The notes under the pieces are model-generated. The model did not search any database, was not told the origin of the DNA, and saw only the letters and a program-made list of their open reading frames with translations. DNA of 64,000 nucleotides from Longimicrobium terrae (GTDB lineage: Bacteria; Gemmatimonadota; Gemmatimonadetes; Longimicrobiales; Longimicrobiaceae): assembly GCF_014202995.1 (NCBI RefSeq), contig NZ_JACHIA010000024.1, forward strand, positions 1 through 64,000. Direction: 5' to 3'. Below are positions 42,244-52,073 of this stretch, piece after piece (position 1 is the first letter of the stretch; each line of letters opens with the position of its first letter). Made by a program: the position numbers and the translations under genes.

Positions 42244-43047
42244 CCCGCCGGTGGACGTTGATGGATGACCGAGCCCCTCTCCGCGATCGATGCGGGGAGG
42301 GGCTTCTGGTTTCGATGTGGTTGCTGACCGCGGCGAGGTTCAGGGCGGCCCCCACCCGGGCTCGTACTACTCGCCCACCCTCCCCGCACAAGAGCGAATG
42401 AATCCGCCGCTCAAACTGCGGGAACCTCCGACACGTCGCCCACAGGCGCCGTTCGGGGCTTCAACTGCGTTTGACCCGTGCGGAGGGTGCGCCCGCAGTC
42501 CGCGAAGGCGGACATCGTGTTTCGCGCCGCGGTCTCAACCGCCGGGCGAGTGTGGCCGGTCCCCACTACCGACAGTGCCCGCGCTGAGGTCTCCCCCTCT
42601 CCCGCTTGCGGGAGAGGGGGCCGGGGGGTGAGGGCTGCCTGCGGCCGAGCCAAACCCTCCGGAGCACACGATCCAACCCCGCTGCAGTCCGCGCAGGCGG
42701 ACTTGGAGTTTTTCGAGGCGCGGTTTCAACCGCCGTGCACGATGTCCGCCTGCCCGAGCCGCAACCCGGCCTCCGTGCTGAAGTCTCCCTTTCTCCCGCG
42801 GAGCGGGGGAGAGGGCCGGGGAGAGGGGCCTCTCCTCGCGAGCGGCACCATCCGGAGCAAGTCGAGTTGCGGTTGCGGCCTCCTCGTCCCGTGATCGTCC
42901 TCACGTACGAATCACCGCTCCACCGTCAACAACGCCGGATATCACCCACCGCCGGGCACCATCGGCGCCGTTCAGCGTACCACAGATCGAGCGCGGCGGG
43001 CCGGGAACAGGCCGGGCCCGCGCGCATGGACCGAAGGACGGACTGAC
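42244..43047. repeat. Long gene-free block with composite dispersed repeats
   Basis: About 42335-42675 is a plus-orientation copy of the composite repeat: GGGCGGCCCCCACCCGGGC, a truncated C-rich hairpin, the GAATGAATCCGCCGCTC module (42395-42412), GGCGGACATCGTGTTTCG and CTCCCGCTTGCGGGAGAG. A second, more diverged unit follows at about 42685-42850 (GTCCGCGCAGGCGGACTTGG, GCGGTTTCAACCGCCG). A short hairpin CCCCTCTCCGC/GCGGGGAGGGG near 42274-42302 follows the REC gene and may terminate it. No gene is supported; 42890-43047 should hold the promoter of the next gene. Confidence 0.75.
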
Positions 43048-43362
43048 ATGCGTTCTGAACTGCTGGACGGCGACGAGTTTCCCTCCCACTACGAAGAGCG
43101 GGTCCGCGCCCGGCGTGCGGCCCGCGGCACCCTTCTGCCCTGCGGCATCTACCTGATGGACGGCGTCTGCCACGTGGCGCCCTATCACAGCGAGGCAGAG
43201 GAGCGGCTGCTGGACGCGGGCGCCATCCGCGTCGCGGACGTCACGTTCGACGGCGGACCCGTCGCGGCGCTCTCCAGCGGCGCGGCGGCGGGCGCGGATG
43301 TCGTCCCGGTGCCCGCGCGGCGGATGGCGCGGACGACGGAAGCGGCGCGGGCGAGGAACTGA
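43048..43362 (+). CDS. Small orphan protein, 104 residues
   Basis: I do not recognise a family. The protein begins MRSELLDGDEFPSHYEERVR, has a basic helix (RVRARRAARG), one pair of Cys (LLPCGIYLMDGVCHV) spaced ten residues apart, and an Ala/Gly/Val-rich C-terminus. It is soluble and basic. The purine run GAAGGACGGA before the ATG is a modest ribosome-binding site. A terminator hairpin lies 70 bases downstream, so it is probably monocistronic. Codon use follows that of its neighbours. Confidence 0.55.
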   Translation: MRSELLDGDEFPSHYEERVRARRAARGTLLPCGIYLMDGVCHVAPYHSEAEERLLDAGAIRVADVTFDGGPVAALSSGAAAGADVVPVPARRMARTTEAARARN

Positions 43363-43431
43363 ATAAGGGCAGGGAAGAGAGAAGACGGGCTGGCGGGGTC
43401 GACGGTCTGCGGGCGGCCAGGAGTTGGATCG

Positions 43432-43476
43432 GCGGGCGCGAGGCGCGGGAGATATTCCGCCTCGCGCCCGCTTTCT
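43432..43476 (+). terminator. Hairpin terminator after the 104-residue orphan
   Basis: GCGGGCGCGAGGCG (43432-43445) pairs perfectly over 14 bases with CGCCTCGCGCCCGC (43458-43471), followed by TTTCTCG. The remaining bases to 43749 contain no gene that I can support and should hold the symporter promoter. Confidence 0.65.
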
Positions 43477-43749
43477 CGTGCTCCGCCCGGGTCCGCGGGA
43501 GCCGCTGGCGGGAGGGGATGAAAAGGCCGGACGGGAGCGATGGAGCGCTTCGGGGGCCGGCGAGACGCGCAGGCCGGGAGGCGCGCGGGCAAACGTCCGG
43601 CGGAGGACGGGGCGGGCGCTGGTTGACGGAGGGTGGGCGGGGCGGCATCTTACGCGGTTTCCTGATCTCCTGCGGGCTGTTCCGGCCCGCCCGTCCGCCC
43701 CGGGCTCCCAGCCTCCGGAGCGGCCCCCGCAACACAAGTCAGAGCAGCG

Positions 43750-45042
43750 ATGGCGAGACGCAGAACTCCGTCCCTCACGATGATGATCCTGCTGTCCATG
43801 GTCATCGGCGTGCTGATCGGTAACTTTTTTCCGGCATTCTCGCAGTCGCTCAAGCCGCTGTCGACGGTGTTCCTGCGGATGATCAAGTCGGTCATCGCGC
43901 CCATCATCTTCGGCACCCTGGTCATCGGCATCGCCGGCCACGGCGACGACATGAAGCGCGTGGGCCGGCTCGCCTTCAAGTCCATCATCTACTTCGAAAT
44001 CGTCACCACTCTGGCGCTGTTCATCGGCCTCGCCGCCGTGAACCTCACCAAGCCGGGAGTGGGCGTCACCCTTTCCGGCGCCAGCGCCACGACCGGCCAG
44101 CAGCTGGGGCAGACGGCCAAGGGCCTTACGCCCAGCACCTTTCTGGAGCACGTCGTTCCCACCAGCGTGGTGGAGGCGATGGCCAACAACGAGGTGCTGC
44201 AGATCGTCTTCTGGTCCATCCTCTTCGCCGTGGGCCTTTCGCAGGTGCGCGGCGCCCCCAAGGCCGCCGTGCTGGGCGTGCTGGAGGGGCTGACGGAGAC
44301 GATGTTCAAGTTCACCGGCTACGTGATGAAGTACGCGCCCATCGGCATCGGCGCGGCCATCGCGGTGACGGTGGGGCACAGCGGGCTGGGGGTGCTCAAG
44401 AACCTGGGCGTGCTGATCCTTACGCTGTACGGCGCGCTGGTGGTGTTCGGGCTGCTGGTTCTGCTTCCCGTGGCGCTGATCGCGCGCGTTCCCCTGCGCC
44501 GCTTTCTGCGCGCGGTAAAGGACCCGGCGCTCATCGCCTTCAGCACCACCTCGTCCGAGGCGGCGCTGCCCCGGGCCATGCAGGCCATGGAGGCCATCGG
44601 CGTTCCCCGCCGCATCGTGGCCTTCGTGATGCCCACCGGGTACAGCTTCAACCTGGATGGAACCACGCTGTACCTGGCCGTCGCGTCCATCTTCGCCGCG
44701 CAGGCCGCGGGCGTGCACCTGACGCTGGGGCATCAGCTTACGATGATGCTCACCCTGATGCTCACCAGCAAGGGCGTGGCGGCGGTGCCCCGCGCGTCGC
44801 TGGTGATTCTGTCCGGCACGCTGGCCAGCTTCGGCCTGCCGCTGGAGGCCGTGGCGCTCATTCTGGGCGTGGACGAGCTGATGGACATGGCGCGCACCAC
44901 GGTGAACCTGGTGGGCAACTGCCTGGCGACGGTGGTGATGGCGCGGTGGGAAAACGACTTCCACCCGGACGCGCCCCCGCCGGACCTGACGCCCGAAGAG
45001 GTGGAAACCATCGCCGGGCCGCCGGAGCCGCTGCACGCCTGA
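43750..45042 (+). CDS. Dicarboxylate/amino acid:cation symporter (DAACS family)
   Basis: A 430-residue inner-membrane symporter of the GltP/DctA/GltPh fold. It shows the first helices (MMILLSMVIGVLIGNFFP), FLRMIKSVIAPIIFGTLVIG, the Ser-rich re-entrant hairpin tip AFSTTSSEAALPRAMQAME, the sodium-binding PTGYSFNLDGTTLYLAVASIF and the second hairpin MLTSKGVAAVPRASLVILSG, and the NLVGNCLATVVMARWE helix. The DLxxxxR-type substrate residues (here NLVGNC) are of the dicarboxylate/glutamate class, but the exact substrate is uncertain. Eight membrane segments are expected. A hairpin follows directly. Confidence 0.93.
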   Translation: MARRRTPSLTMMILLSMVIGVLIGNFFPAFSQSLKPLSTVFLRMIKSVIAPIIFGTLVIGIAGHGDDMKRVGRLAFKSIIYFEIVTTLALFIGLAAVNLTKPGVGVTLSGASATTGQQLGQTAKGLTPSTFLEHVVPTSVVEAMANNEVLQIVFWSILFAVGLSQVRGAPKAAVLGVLEGLTETMFKFTGYVMKYAPIGIGAAIAVTVGHSGLGVLKNLGVLILTLYGALVVFGLLVLLPVALIARVPLRRFLRAVKDPALIAFSTTSSEAALPRAMQAMEAIGVPRRIVAFVMPTGYSFNLDGTTLYLAVASIFAAQAAGVHLTLGHQLTMMLTLMLTSKGVAAVPRASLVILSGTLASFGLPLEAVALILGVDELMDMARTTVNLVGNCLATVVMARWENDFHPDAPPPDLTPEEVETIAGPPEPLHA

Positions 45043-45048
45043 CGGCGC

Positions 45049-45074
45049 GGCGATGGGGGTGCGCCCCCGTCGCC
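45049..45074 (+). terminator. Hairpin just after the symporter gene
   Basis: GGCGATGGGGG (45049-45059) pairs with CCCCCGTCGCC (45064-45074), 11 pairs with one G-U, around TGCG. It starts seven bases after the stop. The T-tail is poor. Confidence 0.5.
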
Positions 45075-45121
45075 ACGCTTGCGTTATCGTCCCGCATGCG
45101 CGATCCTACCGCGCGCGCGAC

Positions 45122-45194
45122 GGCGCCCGCGCCCGGTGCCCCCGGTTCCGCCCTGGCGGAACGGCCGGGGGCATGAGCGGGCGCCTCCTTTTTT
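45122..45194 (+). promoter_or_regulatory. Nested hairpin with T-tract 24 bases before the pyrophosphatase start
   Basis: GGCGCCCGC (45122-45130) pairs perfectly with GCGGGCGCC (45177-45185). Inside it TGCCCCCGG (45137-45145) pairs with CCGGGGGCA (45165-45173) and TTCCGCC with GGCGGAA. Six T follow at 45189-45194. This has every mark of an intrinsic terminator, yet it ends only 24 bases before the ATG at 45219, so it is either a late terminator of the symporter transcript or an attenuator in the hppA leader. Confidence 0.6.
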
Positions 45195-45218
45195 CGCAGA
45201 GCCTCCAAACCTCCCACA

Positions 45219-47435
<2,217 letters not shown>

Positions 47436-47455
47436 CCGGAGCCGTCCCGTGGTAC

Positions 47456-47496
47456 GAGGCCCGGCCGGGAAGGTTTTTCCGGCCGGGCCTCTTTCG
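47456..47496 (+). terminator. Intrinsic terminator after hppA
   Basis: GAGGCCCGGCCGG (47456-47468) pairs perfectly with CCGGCCGGGCCTC (47479-47491), followed by TTTCGTT. It begins 21 bases after the hppA stop. Confidence 0.8.
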
Positions 47497-47592
47497 TTCC
47501 GGTGGTCCTGACGTATGTTGGTGCCGTACTTCCCTCCGCCTGCGCGCCGGCCCCCTGCCTGCGCGCGCACGTTCCTTCCCCCGCATAGCCTC

Positions 47593-49071
47593 ATGACAAC
47601 GACGGACATCCCCCCGCACGGCGCGCCGCCGGCCGCCGCGGACGCGGAACTGCGCCGCGGCCTTTCGCTGCTGGACGCGGTGATGCTGGTGGCGGGATCC
47701 ATGATCGGGTCGGGAATCTTCATCGTTTCCGCCGACATCGCCCGCAACATGGGGAGCGTGGGCGGGCTGCTGGCCGTGTGGATCGCCAGCGGGCTGATGA
47801 CGCTGGCCGCGGCGCTCAGCTACGGCGAGCTGGCGGCCGCCATGCCGCGCGCCGGCGGTCAGTACGTGTTCCTGCGCGAGGGGCTGGGACGGATGCCCGG
47901 CTTTCTGTACGGGTGGACGCTGTTCCTGGTCATCCAGACGGGGACCATCGCCGCGGTGGCGGTGGCGTTCGCGCGCTTCCTGGGCGTGTTCTTTGAGCGG
48001 CTGACGCCGGACGTGTTTCTGCCGCTGGGAAGCGTGATGATGCCCGGCGCGACGGAGGCCACGCAGCTGGGCCTGTCGCCGCAGCGCGTGGTGGCCATCC
48101 TGGTCATCGCCCTGCTGACGTGGGTGAACCTGCGCGGCGTGCGCGAGGCCAAGTGGATTCAGACCACGCTCACCATCGCCAAGACGGGCGCGCTGGCGGC
48201 GCTCATCCTGCTGGGCATCAGCATCGGCCGCAACGCCGACGCCATCGCCGCCAACTGGAGCAACATCTGGAGCGGCCAGCCGGGGGGAACGCAGGTCACC
48301 GTGCTGGGCATCGCCATTCCGCTGATCATCACCGCCTTCGGCTCGGCCATGGTGGGGTCGCTGTTTTCGTCGGATGCGTGGAACAACGTGACCTTTGCCG
48401 CCGCCGAGGTGAAGCGGCCGGAGCGCAACCTGCCGCTGGCGCTGGCCCTGGGAACCGGGCTGGTGACCGTCCTGTACGTGCTGGCCAACATCGCCTACCT
48501 GTCGGTGCTGTCGCTGGACCAGATCAAGACCGCGCCGCAGGACCGCGTGGGCACGCTGGCATTGGAGCACATGTTCGGCCCCGTGGGGCAGTACCTGATG
48601 GCGGGCGCCATTCTGGTGAGCACCTTCGGCTGCATCAACGGGCTGATCATGGCGGGAGCGCGGGTGTACTTCGCTATGGCGCGCGACGGGCTGTTCTTTG
48701 CGCGCGCGGCCTCGGTGAACCGCAACGACGTGCCGGCGTGGGCGCTGGTGGCGCAGGGCGTGTGGACGGCCCTGCTGACGCTGACCGGCACCTACGGGCA
48801 GCTGCTGGACTACGTGATCTTCGCCGCCCTCATCTTTTACGTGCTGACGATGATGGCGCTGTTCTCCCTGCGGCGGAAGCAGCCGGACCTGCCGCGCCCG
48901 TACAAGGCGTTCGGCTATCCCGTGATTCCCGCGCTGTACATGCTTTCCGCGCTGGGCGTCGCGCTGATCCTGCTGGTGGCCAAGCCGGAATACTCGTTCA
49001 GCGGCCTGGTGGTGGTGCTGCTGGGCATTCCCGTCTTCTTCATCTGGGACCGCCGCACCCGCGCCGCCTGA
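47593..49071 (+). CDS. APC-family amino acid permease
   Basis: A 492-residue inner-membrane transporter with about 12 hydrophobic helices. The first helix carries LVAGSMIGSGIFIVSADIAR, the broken-helix substrate and cation motif of the APC superfamily; SYGELAAAMPRAGGQYVFLREGLG follows, as in LAT/SteT-type exchangers, and helix 6 has SLFSSDAWNNVTFAAAEVKRPERNLP. The substrate is probably a neutral amino acid, but is not certain. ATG 47593 gives a normal soluble tail of about 30 residues; a farther ATG at 47515 adds Pro/Arg-rich sequence. A strong terminator follows 31 bases after the stop. Confidence 0.93.
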   Translation: MTTTDIPPHGAPPAAADAELRRGLSLLDAVMLVAGSMIGSGIFIVSADIARNMGSVGGLLAVWIASGLMTLAAALSYGELAAAMPRAGGQYVFLREGLGRMPGFLYGWTLFLVIQTGTIAAVAVAFARFLGVFFERLTPDVFLPLGSVMMPGATEATQLGLSPQRVVAILVIALLTWVNLRGVREAKWIQTTLTIAKTGALAALILLGISIGRNADAIAANWSNIWSGQPGGTQVTVLGIAIPLIITAFGSAMVGSLFSSDAWNNVTFAAAEVKRPERNLPLALALGTGLVTVLYVLANIAYLSVLSLDQIKTAPQDRVGTLALEHMFGPVGQYLMAGAILVSTFGCINGLIMAGARVYFAMARDGLFFARAASVNRNDVPAWALVAQGVWTALLTLTGTYGQLLDYVIFAALIFYVLTMMALFSLRRKQPDLPRPYKAFGYPVIPALYMLSALGVALILLVAKPEYSFSGLVVVLLGIPVFFIWDRRTRAA

Positions 49072-49101
49072 GCCGCGACCGCCTTGGCGGATGAAGGAAA
49101 G

Positions 49102-49135
49102 AGCGCGGCGGGCTTCACGGCCCGCCGCGCTTTTT
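49102..49135 (+). terminator. Intrinsic terminator after the permease
   Basis: AGCGCGGCGGGC (49102-49113) pairs perfectly with GCCCGCCGCGCT (49120-49131) around TTCACG and continues into a T-tract to 49135. Confidence 0.88.
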
Positions 49136-49348
49136 CGTGGGCCGTTGCGGGGAAGGAAATCGGCGGACCGGGGTACTGGATCTGGATGTTCCTTTTTTTT
49201 TCGCGCGGGCAAACGGTTTGGGCCCCTGTGGTGTCCAATCAGCATGCCCGCCGAGGGCGCGCGGGGGGGTGTGAATCTTTTAGCACCCCTGGCCGTACAG
49301 CGCGCACGGCCGGCAACCGACCCTGACCAGAACCTTTCCGTACAACGG

Positions 49349-51853
49349 ATGGATATGAAGCTCCTTGGCACCCCGCTCGCGGCCCTGCTCGCGGTAATCA
49401 CCGCGTCCACCGCCGCGTCCGCGCAGACCCGTCCCCCCGGCGCGCCCCCCGCGGGAGGCGCACCGGGCGCCGCGGCGCAGCAGGGCGGCGCGATCAGCGG
49501 CACCGTCGTGGACGCCGAGGGACAGCCGGTGGCCTCCGCGCAGGTGGCGGTGCGCAGCGCGGCGGACTCGTCGCTGGTGGCCGGCGTGGTGGCGCGGCCC
49601 AACGGCGCCTTTCGCGTGGAGGGGCTGCGTCCCGGGCGCTACTTTCTGCGGGTGAGCTCGCTGGGCAACGCCACCACGACCACGGCGGCGGTGGAGATCA
49701 CCCCGCAGTCGCCGGTGGCCAACGTGGGCACGGTGCGCATGTCGCGCGGCGCGCTGCTGCTGGAGGGCGTAACGGTGGAGGCCACGGCGCAGAGCACCGG
49801 GCTGGCGCCGGACCGCAACACCTACCGCGCGGCGGACCTGCCCACGGCGGGCGGCAGCGCGGTGGACGTGCTGCGCAACATCCCCGCGGTGGAGGTGGAC
49901 CAGGACGGCAACGTGAGCCTGCGCGGCAACCAGAACGTGGCGGTGCAGATCAACGGGCGTCCCACCCCCATGCGCGGCGACCAGCTCGCCACCTTCCTGC
50001 AGCAGCTTCCCGCCGGTGTGGTGCAGAACGTGGAAGTGGTTCCCAATCCCTCGGCCAAGTACGAGCCGGAAGGAATGGCGGGGATCATCAACATCGTCCT
50101 CAAGGCCAACACCGACCTGGGGCTGAGCTACGGCGTGCAGACGGGCGTGGGCACCGGCGGCCGCTACAACGCGTCGGGCAACGTGGGATACCAGCAGGGC
50201 CCGCTGACGCTGTTCGGCAGCTACGGGTTTCGCCGGGACGTGCGCCAGAACGAGGGGTTCAACACCCTGAACTCGTTCACCGACTCGGTGAGCCGCATCG
50301 TGGACTACACGGTGCGGCAGGACAACCTGGGCGAGTTCAACACGCTGTCGCACCTGGTGAACGGCAATGCCGACCTGCGGCTGGGCGAGCGCGACGTGCT
50401 GTCCGCTTCCGGCCTGTTCAGCCTGGGCGGGTTTGACGCCGGAAGCGACAACGACTACATCCGCCGCTCGCCCAGCGGGACGCTGCTGCTGGAGACGGAG
50501 GGGCTGACGGACAACGAGAGCGACGACATCACCGTCGACGGGTCGCTGGCCTTTCGCCACACCATTACGCCGCAGCGGCACGAGCTGAACGCCGAGCTGC
50601 GCGCCAACCACGTTGAAAACAACTTCGCCAGCATCATCGACGAGCGGCTGGTGACCAGCGCCGACGGCGCGCCCGTGGGACTGGTGCGCTCCGGGCAGGA
50701 CGCCGAGGCGCTCGCCACCGTCTACACCGCGCAGCTGGACTACACCCGTCCGCTGGGTGAAGTTGCCAAGCTGGAAACCGGGTACAAGGGCACGCTGCGC
50801 CTGCTGGATAACGACCAGGCGGTGCGCGCCTTCAACGACGACACCGACACGTGGACGCCCAACGGCCGCAGCGTGTTCTCGTACGACGAAACGGTGAACG
50901 CGGGGTACGGCGTGCTCAGCCGCAGCTTCGGCCCGGTGGACGTGCAGGGCGGCCTGCGCGCGGAGTACACCAGCCGCGAGTTCACGCTGGGCAACACGGG
51001 AGAATCGTTTCCCAAGGATTACCTGAGCTGGTTCCCCAGCGGTCTGGCCGCGTGGAACGTGGATGACCAGCAGCAGGTGCGCCTGAGCTACTCGCGCCGC
51101 ATTCAGCGCCCGGACACGCGGCTGCTGAACCCGTTCACCGTGAACGAGGACCCGCGCAACATCTTTCAGGGCAACCCGGACCTGGAGGCGGAGTTCACCA
51201 ACGCCTTCGAGCTGGGCTACCAGCGGTCGTTCCCGACCGGCTCCATGCAGGTGACGCCGTTCTTTCGCCGCACGGACAACGCCATCCGCCGCATCCGCGA
51301 GGTGCGCGGCGACACGCTGCGCGTGACGTTTCAGAACCTGGACACCAGCGACTCGTACGGCATGGACGTGAACGGCTCCGTGCGCATGGGCAAGCTGAAT
51401 GCGCTGGGCAGCGTGAGCGCGTTCCGCCAGGTGACCAACGCCAGCGGCGCGGGAAGCGACAACCTGAACAGCGACGCGCTCGGCTGGTCGGCGCGCATCA
51501 GCGGCAGCTACCAGGTCACGCCGCGCACCGACGTGCAGGCGTTCGCCTTCTACCGCGCGCCGATGGACGTGGAGCAGGGACGCATGGGCCGCATGGTGTT
51601 CATGAACCTGGCGGCCCGGCAGAAGGTGATGGGCGACCGCGGCAGCATTGGTCTGCGCCTTCAGGACCCGTTCAACCTGTCGGGCTTTTCGCTGGAGACC
51701 CGCAGCCCGCTGTACGACCAGTACACGGAGCGCAGCTTTGGCGGACGGGCGCTGTTCCTGACCTTTACGTACAACTACGGCCAGCAGCCGCGCCTGCGCC
51801 AGCGCCCGCAGGAGCAGCAGGAGCCGCAGAGCCCCAGCGTGCTCGGGCCCTGA
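49349..51853 (+). CDS. TonB-dependent-receptor-like outer membrane beta-barrel protein
   Basis: An 834-residue outer-membrane protein. A signal peptide (MKLLGTPLAALLAVITASTA, cut after ASAQ) is followed by a Pro/Gly/Ala spacer, a carboxypeptidase-regulatory-like domain (about 45-130, GTVVDAEGQPVASAQVAVRS), a plug domain (LPTAGGSAVDVLRNIPAVEV, GNQNVAVQINGRPTPMRGDQ, PSAKYEPEGMAGIINIVLK) and a C-terminal barrel (about 270-820) ending in aromatic-rich strands such as ALFLTFTYNYG. This architecture is that of large Bacteroidota-type receptors with an outer-membrane protein beta-barrel domain. No clear TonB box is seen and no partner lipoprotein is adjacent, so the ligand is unknown. The start may be 49349 or the ATG six bases later. 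Confidence 0.88.
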   Translation: MDMKLLGTPLAALLAVITASTAASAQTRPPGAPPAGGAPGAAAQQGGAISGTVVDAEGQPVASAQVAVRSAADSSLVAGVVARPNGAFRVEGLRPGRYFLRVSSLGNATTTTAAVEITPQSPVANVGTVRMSRGALLLEGVTVEATAQSTGLAPDRNTYRAADLPTAGGSAVDVLRNIPAVEVDQDGNVSLRGNQNVAVQINGRPTPMRGDQLATFLQQLPAGVVQNVEVVPNPSAKYEPEGMAGIINIVLKANTDLGLSYGVQTGVGTGGRYNASGNVGYQQGPLTLFGSYGFRRDVRQNEGFNTLNSFTDSVSRIVDYTVRQDNLGEFNTLSHLVNGNADLRLGERDVLSASGLFSLGGFDAGSDNDYIRRSPSGTLLLETEGLTDNESDDITVDGSLAFRHTITPQRHELNAELRANHVENNFASIIDERLVTSADGAPVGLVRSGQDAEALATVYTAQLDYTRPLGEVAKLETGYKGTLRLLDNDQAVRAFNDDTDTWTPNGRSVFSYDETVNAGYGVLSRSFGPVDVQGGLRAEYTSREFTLGNTGESFPKDYLSWFPSGLAAWNVDDQQQVRLSYSRRIQRPDTRLLNPFTVNEDPRNIFQGNPDLEAEFTNAFELGYQRSFPTGSMQVTPFFRRTDNAIRRIREVRGDTLRVTFQNLDTSDSYGMDVNGSVRMGKLNALGSVSAFRQVTNASGAGSDNLNSDALGWSARISGSYQVTPRTDVQAFAFYRAPMDVEQGRMGRMVFMNLAARQKVMGDRGSIGLRLQDPFNLSGFSLETRSPLYDQYTERSFGGRALFLTFTYNYGQQPRLRQRPQEQQEPQSPSVLGP

Positions 51854-51860
51854 GCCGCGG

Positions 51861-51927
51861 TTCTGGTGGATGAAAAACGATCGGCCGCGGACTGCTCCGC
51901 GGCCGATCGTTTTTTCATCCACCAGAA
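51861..51927. terminator. Very long hairpin terminator after the receptor gene
   Basis: The arms at 51861-51890 and 51897-51927 pair over 30 positions with one bulged T and a six-base loop; key parts are AACGATCGGCCGCGG (left) and CCGCGGCCGATCGTT (right). The right arm includes TTTTTT at 51910-51915. It begins seven bases after the stop. Confidence 0.85.
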
Positions 51928-51940
51928 AGAACTAGAAGGC

Positions 51941-52046
51941 TCACACAGAGACGCAGAGCCGCAGAGAGAAAAAGGGAGAAGGACCGCGATCGGGTCCTTC
52001 TCCCTTTCTGTTGTTCTTTCTCTGCGCCTCTGCGGCTCTGTGTGAT
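51941..52046. repeat. Nested inverted repeats with GCAGAG units
   Basis: The outer arms, TCACACAGAGACGCAGAG at 51941 onward and the matching CTCTGCGGCTCTGTGTGA ending at 52046, pair with about two mismatches in 27. Inside them AAAGGGAGAAGGACC (51971-51985) and GGTCCTTCTCCCTTT (51993-52007) are perfect complements. It sits between two convergent genes and resembles the 26-bp inverted repeat at 1039-1126. Confidence 0.8.
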
Positions 52047-52073
52047 GTTTTTCTGGTCGTGCTTCGAGCGGGA

